A stretch of 64,000 nt of DNA from Longimicrobium sp. (GTDB lineage Bacteria; Gemmatimonadota; Gemmatimonadetes; Longimicrobiales; Longimicrobiaceae). The position numbers were made by a program, and so were the translations under genes. The stretch is taken from the NCBI GenBank assembly GCA_036377595.1, contig DASUYB010000108.1:124001-188000 (forward strand), written 5' to 3'. The notes under the pieces are model-generated. The model searched no databases, was not told the DNA's origin, and was given only the letters and a program-made list of their open reading frames with translations. This document shows positions 61,131 to 64,000 of this stretch, one piece after another. Numbering within the stretch: the first letter of the stretch is position 1; each line of letters starts with the position of its first letter.

Positions 61131-61592
61131 TCACCCGACGTGGTCGGCGTGCTTCCGGCCGCGAGCGGCTCGCCACGTCGCGGCCACGAGCCAGACCAGG
61201 AACGCCAGGTTCAGCACCAGCGCCGGGAGGGCGGCGCCGCGTGCGGTGCGGACCGGCAGGAGGATCAGGCAGTACGCGCTGACGAGCGCCGCGGCGAGCG
61301 CGCTCGCGCGGAGCGCCCACCCCTGGCCGCGTGCGATTCCGTGGCTCGCGACCAGGTGGGTGAGCCCGGAGCCGAGCAGGATGACGCCGTTCGTGACCAG
61401 CGCGGCGAAACGGAAATCGTACGGCTTGCCCTGCCGCACCTTCGCGCCGATCACGGCCAGGAGATGCCCGCCGCCGCCGTAGACCATCAGCAGGCCGAGC
61501 ACCAGGGCCGCAACCGCCAGCACTCGCCAGCCGACGCTCTTCCGCGACACGGGGACCGGCTGGACCTGCGGGGTGTCGATCGTTCGTTGCAT
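61131..61592 (-). CDS. Four-helix membrane protein, unknown
   Basis: A 153-aa protein with hydrophobic segments at about 22-45, 60-80, 90-112 and 122-140 and a basic C-terminus (RAARGRKH). No recognised family, although the helix pattern resembles DoxX/DUF-type small membrane proteins. It stands alone between repeat A8 and the palindromic region at 61681. Confidence 0.6.
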   Translation of the reverse strand: MQRTIDTPQVQPVPVSRKSVGWRVLAVAALVLGLLMVYGGGGHLLAVIGAKVRQGKPYDFRFAALVTNGVILLGSGLTHLVASHGIARGQGWALRASALAAALVSAYCLILLPVRTARGAALPALVLNLAFLVWLVAATWRAARGRKHADHVG

Positions 61593-61680
61593 GGCTCGCC
61601 TCGCTGGTTCAGGCATCCCGCCGGCGCCCGGCTCACCGGCTCATGCCGGCTGCCGCAATTGATTGTGCATTCCGATCGGA

Positions 61681-61863
61681 TGTCATTCCGAGCGGCGCCG
61701 CTGCTCCGAATCTTCAATCGCGCTGATGCCGGGCGGCGTCCGAGGAATCTGTGGCATGCGTCCGAGCGACAGGCGGCCTGTGGCTCGGGAGCCGGCTACA
61801 GATTCCTCAGGCGCCACGGCTCCGGCATGGAAGACAGGGCGGCGCAGCGCCTTCGGAATGACA
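61681..61863. repeat. TGTCATTCCGAG inverted-repeat element
   Basis: Outer ends TGTCATTCCGAGCGGCGC and GCGCCTTCGGAATGACA are complementary; a second inner pair, GGAATCTGTGGC and GCTACAGATTCC, is also complementary. The middle holds GCCTGTGGCTCGGGAGCC. No gene. A nested palindrome of 183 bp of the intergenic repeat type. Confidence 0.7.
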
Positions 61864-61914
61864 TGCCTATGCCGATTCCTTCCTCCAATGCACAGTTGAT
61901 CCGGCAATTCGGTA

Positions 61915-64000
61915 TCAGTAGCGGAGCGTGTAAGCGACCTTGAGAAGGAGCTGGGCGGACTGGCGCTCCCACCGCCGGATGCCGGTGTCCGGCTCCTCGA
62001 CGTCGCGCAGGTTGTGGTTGTAGACGACGAAGAGGTCCCCGAGCGGGCTGAAGCTCCAGCGCAGCCGGGTGTTGGCGCCCAGCGAGCGGCTCTCGGAATC
62101 GTACTGTACGAAGCCGTTCACCTGCAGGTCCGGACTGACGTTCAGCCGCAGGCGCGTTCCCACCAGGTCGGCGGTGAAGCGGCCGCCCGGTAGCCGGCCG
62201 ATGTTCCGCTCCCCCTCCAGCTCCACGGTGACCAGCGGCGACGGGTGCCACGCCGCCTCCAGCTCGAGCTGGTGCAGCCGGCCGCCGTAGAATCCCCCGA
62301 ACCACCAGGTCGCCTGCCCGGAGAGCCGCCGCTTGGCCGCCGTGCCCGCCTCCAGCCGGTAGCGCGTCCAGCGGTACGTGCCGGCGGGGACCACCACGCC
62401 GTCCGCCACCTCGAACGGCTCGTCCAGCCGCTCGCCCACGGGCACCCAGTTGGCTTCGAAGCGGTCGCCGCTCTCCAGCCGCCAGTTCACCGGCGCCGTG
62501 AACACCTCGTAGCTCTGCCAGCGTCCGGACAGGTCCGTCACGTAGAGCGTCTCGAGCTCGTAGAACATCTGCCGCACCCACCCCCAGTCGGGGCGCGGGC
62601 TGTACTCCAGGCTGAACGAGGCGATGTTCACGCCGGGCCGGGGGACGAAGCCCAGCGAGGGCTGGAAGCCGTCGCCGACGCGCTTGAAGGTGAGCGCCAC
62701 GTCCCACAGGTCGTTCGGGTAGTCGACCTTGATCCCCGCCGCGGTTCGGTCACCCGCGAGCCCCTCGCGGCCCATCGCCAATCCCCAGATCCCCACCAGA
62801 AAGTTCTTGTCGCCGCGGAAGCGCGAGGTCTGGTAGGTGAAGTCGCCGCCCGCCAGCCAGCTGCCGGCGCGCCCCTGCGGGTCGCCGAAGGTGGCGATCA
62901 CGCCGGCCGACGACTCGCGCAGCAGGTTCTGCCGCACGCGCACCACGCCCATGGTGGCGTCCGGCACCAGCGTTCCGCGCGTCGAGTCCGGCAGCAGCCC
63001 GCGCACCGCGCCGGTGCGGACCGCCAGCGCGCCCAGGCTGGTGCCTCCCTCGCGGCCGTTCAGCTTGACGCCCGCGCGGAGCGGCACCTCGCGCCCTTCG
63101 AACAGCCCGATGCGGCGGCTGAAGAAGGGGATCACGTCCGTGCCCATCCCCAGCCCGAACTCGAAGACGTCGGCGCCCTCCAGGAAGAAGGTGCGCTTCT
63201 CGGGGAAGAAGAGGGGGAAGCGCGTCAGGTTGGTGCGCCGGGTGTCGACCTCCGTCTCCGCGAAGTCGGTGTTGACGGTGAGCGAGGCGAGGAGATTGGT
63301 GCCCAGCCGCTGGGTCGCGTCCAGGCTCGGCTCCGCGCGGCTCCGCAGCCGCGCGCCGGGACCGGCCTCGCCCGCGCCGGCGGTGAGCGAAGGGCGGACG
63401 CCGAGGCCGAGCCCCAGCGAGAACGTCGGCAGCCCGGTCAGCAGCCCCGCGCGGCTGGTCTGCGTCACCTCGTAGTCGCGCGCGGGGCTGGCCCAGCGGT
63501 CGGTCTCCTGCAGCGCCTGGACGCGCCGCTGCACGTTGAAGCCCCAGGCGTCGAGTCCCCGGCCGAAGATGAGGGTCTTCACGGGGATGCGGATCTCGGC
63601 CGACCATCCGGACGAGGTGCGCGCGGTGGCCGCCTCCCACACGCCGTCCCAGTCGGCGTTCTCGTCCTCGCCGCCGCCGGAGACCAGCGCGTCGTAGCGC
63701 GCCCCGTCGGGATTCACGGCGAAGACGTACCCCGACCGACCGTCGAGAAAGGTGTCCAGCACCAGCCGGACGTGGTCCTCGCTGGAGAAGGACGCGTCGC
63801 GCTGCCGGGCGAAGCTCACCAGGCCGGCCGGGTCGGCGTACCGCGCGTTGATTCCGAAAACGAGGGCGTCGGCGTCCGCCAGCACGCGGACCACGGTGCG
63901 CCCGGCGGGAACACCGCCCTCGCGCGGCTCGAGCTCGGTGAGGGCGGGGATGGAGTCGGCTTCACGCCACGCGGTCTCGTCCAGCCTCCCGTCGAGCGCG
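61915..64000 (-). CDS. DUF5916-type outer-membrane protein, 5' end outside the window
   Basis: At least 690 residues. The visible N-terminal part is a carbohydrate-binding-like (CBM9) beta domain: ALDGRLDETAWREADSI, VRVLADADALVFGINARY, and SAEIRIPVKTLIFG. From about residue 120 of the visible part a long DUF5916 outer-membrane barrel follows (RRVQALQETDRW, RFPLFFPEKRTFFLEGADVFEFG, KVDYPNDLWDVALTFKRVGDGF), ending AYTLRY with a terminal aromatic residue. Such proteins occur with exported hydrolases in this phylum; the substrate is unknown. The frame continues to base 64000, so the start is missing. Confidence 0.82.
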   Translation of the reverse strand, partial: ALDGRLDETAWREADSIPALTELEPREGGVPAGRTVVRVLADADALVFGINARYADPAGLVSFARQRDASFSSEDHVRLVLDTFLDGRSGYVFAVNPDGARYDALVSGGGEDENADWDGVWEAATARTSSGWSAEIRIPVKTLIFGRGLDAWGFNVQRRVQALQETDRWASPARDYEVTQTSRAGLLTGLPTFSLGLGLGVRPSLTAGAGEAGPGARLRSRAEPSLDATQRLGTNLLASLTVNTDFAETEVDTRRTNLTRFPLFFPEKRTFFLEGADVFEFGLGMGTDVIPFFSRRIGLFEGREVPLRAGVKLNGREGGTSLGALAVRTGAVRGLLPDSTRGTLVPDATMGVVRVRQNLLRESSAGVIATFGDPQGRAGSWLAGGDFTYQTSRFRGDKNFLVGIWGLAMGREGLAGDRTAAGIKVDYPNDLWDVALTFKRVGDGFQPSLGFVPRPGVNIASFSLEYSPRPDWGWVRQMFYELETLYVTDLSGRWQSYEVFTAPVNWRLESGDRFEANWVPVGERLDEPFEVADGVVVPAGTYRWTRYRLEAGTAAKRRLSGQATWWFGGFYGGRLHQLELEAAWHPSPLVTVELEGERNIGRLPGGRFTADLVGTRLRLNVSPDLQVNGFVQYDSESRSLGANTRLRWSFSPLGDLFVVYNHNLRDVEEPDTGIRRWERQSAQLLLKVAYTLRY

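Overview
The window is about 64 kb of GC-rich (roughly 70%) Gram-negative chromosome. TonB, TonB-dependent receptors, outer-membrane porins, many lipoprotein signals, a pinensin-like peptide leader and dense intergenic palindromes all fit Gemmatimonadota, probably Longimicrobium-like. That placement is inferred from gene style; no rRNA lies in the window.

Layout. 1-5.5 kb: plus-strand accessory genes (serine hydrolase, two VOC proteins, amidohydrolase, DinB, small phosphotransferase) separated by two ~102-nt imperfect palindromes with integron attC geometry. 5.5-9.7 kb: gene-poor and then lower-GC foreign DNA carrying a zinc-dependent phospholipase C-like protein, a Tat-exported protein and a kinase remnant. 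9.7-14.6 kb: a Zn/Mn acquisition operon (DUF2946 protein, outer-membrane protein, ABC transporter, lipoprotein). 14.9-17.9 kb: a minus-strand DyP-type peroxidase operon. 18.4-19.7 kb: a TonB protein and a Fur-family regulator. 19.8-22.6 kb: a structured RNA with its own promoter and terminator, then PTPS, folE, an SDR and queD, which together could make tetrahydrobiopterin as well as the queuosine precursor. 22.7-25.8 kb: Trm112-like, TPR, CutA and lipocalin-like genes.

26-41 kb is a phosphate region: a TonB-dependent receptor and its FN3 lipoprotein, PiT with a DUF47/PhoU-like partner, pstS, an OprO/P-like porin and pstCAB-phoU. Four promoters here carry direct-repeat half-sites (CGTGAC-like) phased at 11 or 22 bp, which I read as a Pho regulon box. 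41-50 kb holds an L,D-transpeptidase, a sialidase-fold lipoprotein, a lower-GC DUF4209/HEPN-like gene (candidate defence gene), a FabG-like SDR, a lipoprotein, NAD-type isocitrate dehydrogenase and an orphan pinensin-like RiPP precursor. 50-64 kb holds glutaryl-CoA dehydrogenase, a PepSY protein, tRNA-Lys and tRNA-Arg, a chromate-resistance operon (beta-propeller, chrB, ornithine-cyclodeaminase-like, chrA), a DUF1259 remnant, a GMC oxidoreductase, a membrane protein and a DUF5916-like outer-membrane protein cut by the window end.

Intergenic DNA is rich in repeat families: eight TCTCAC-ended hairpins whose arms vary but stay complementary, three CATCCTGAGG...GAAGGATCTAT elements, G-rich CTCCCCCAGTCGG hairpins, and a MITE-like inverted repeat between pstC and pstA. 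No CRISPR array, complete IS element, phage or integrase gene was seen.
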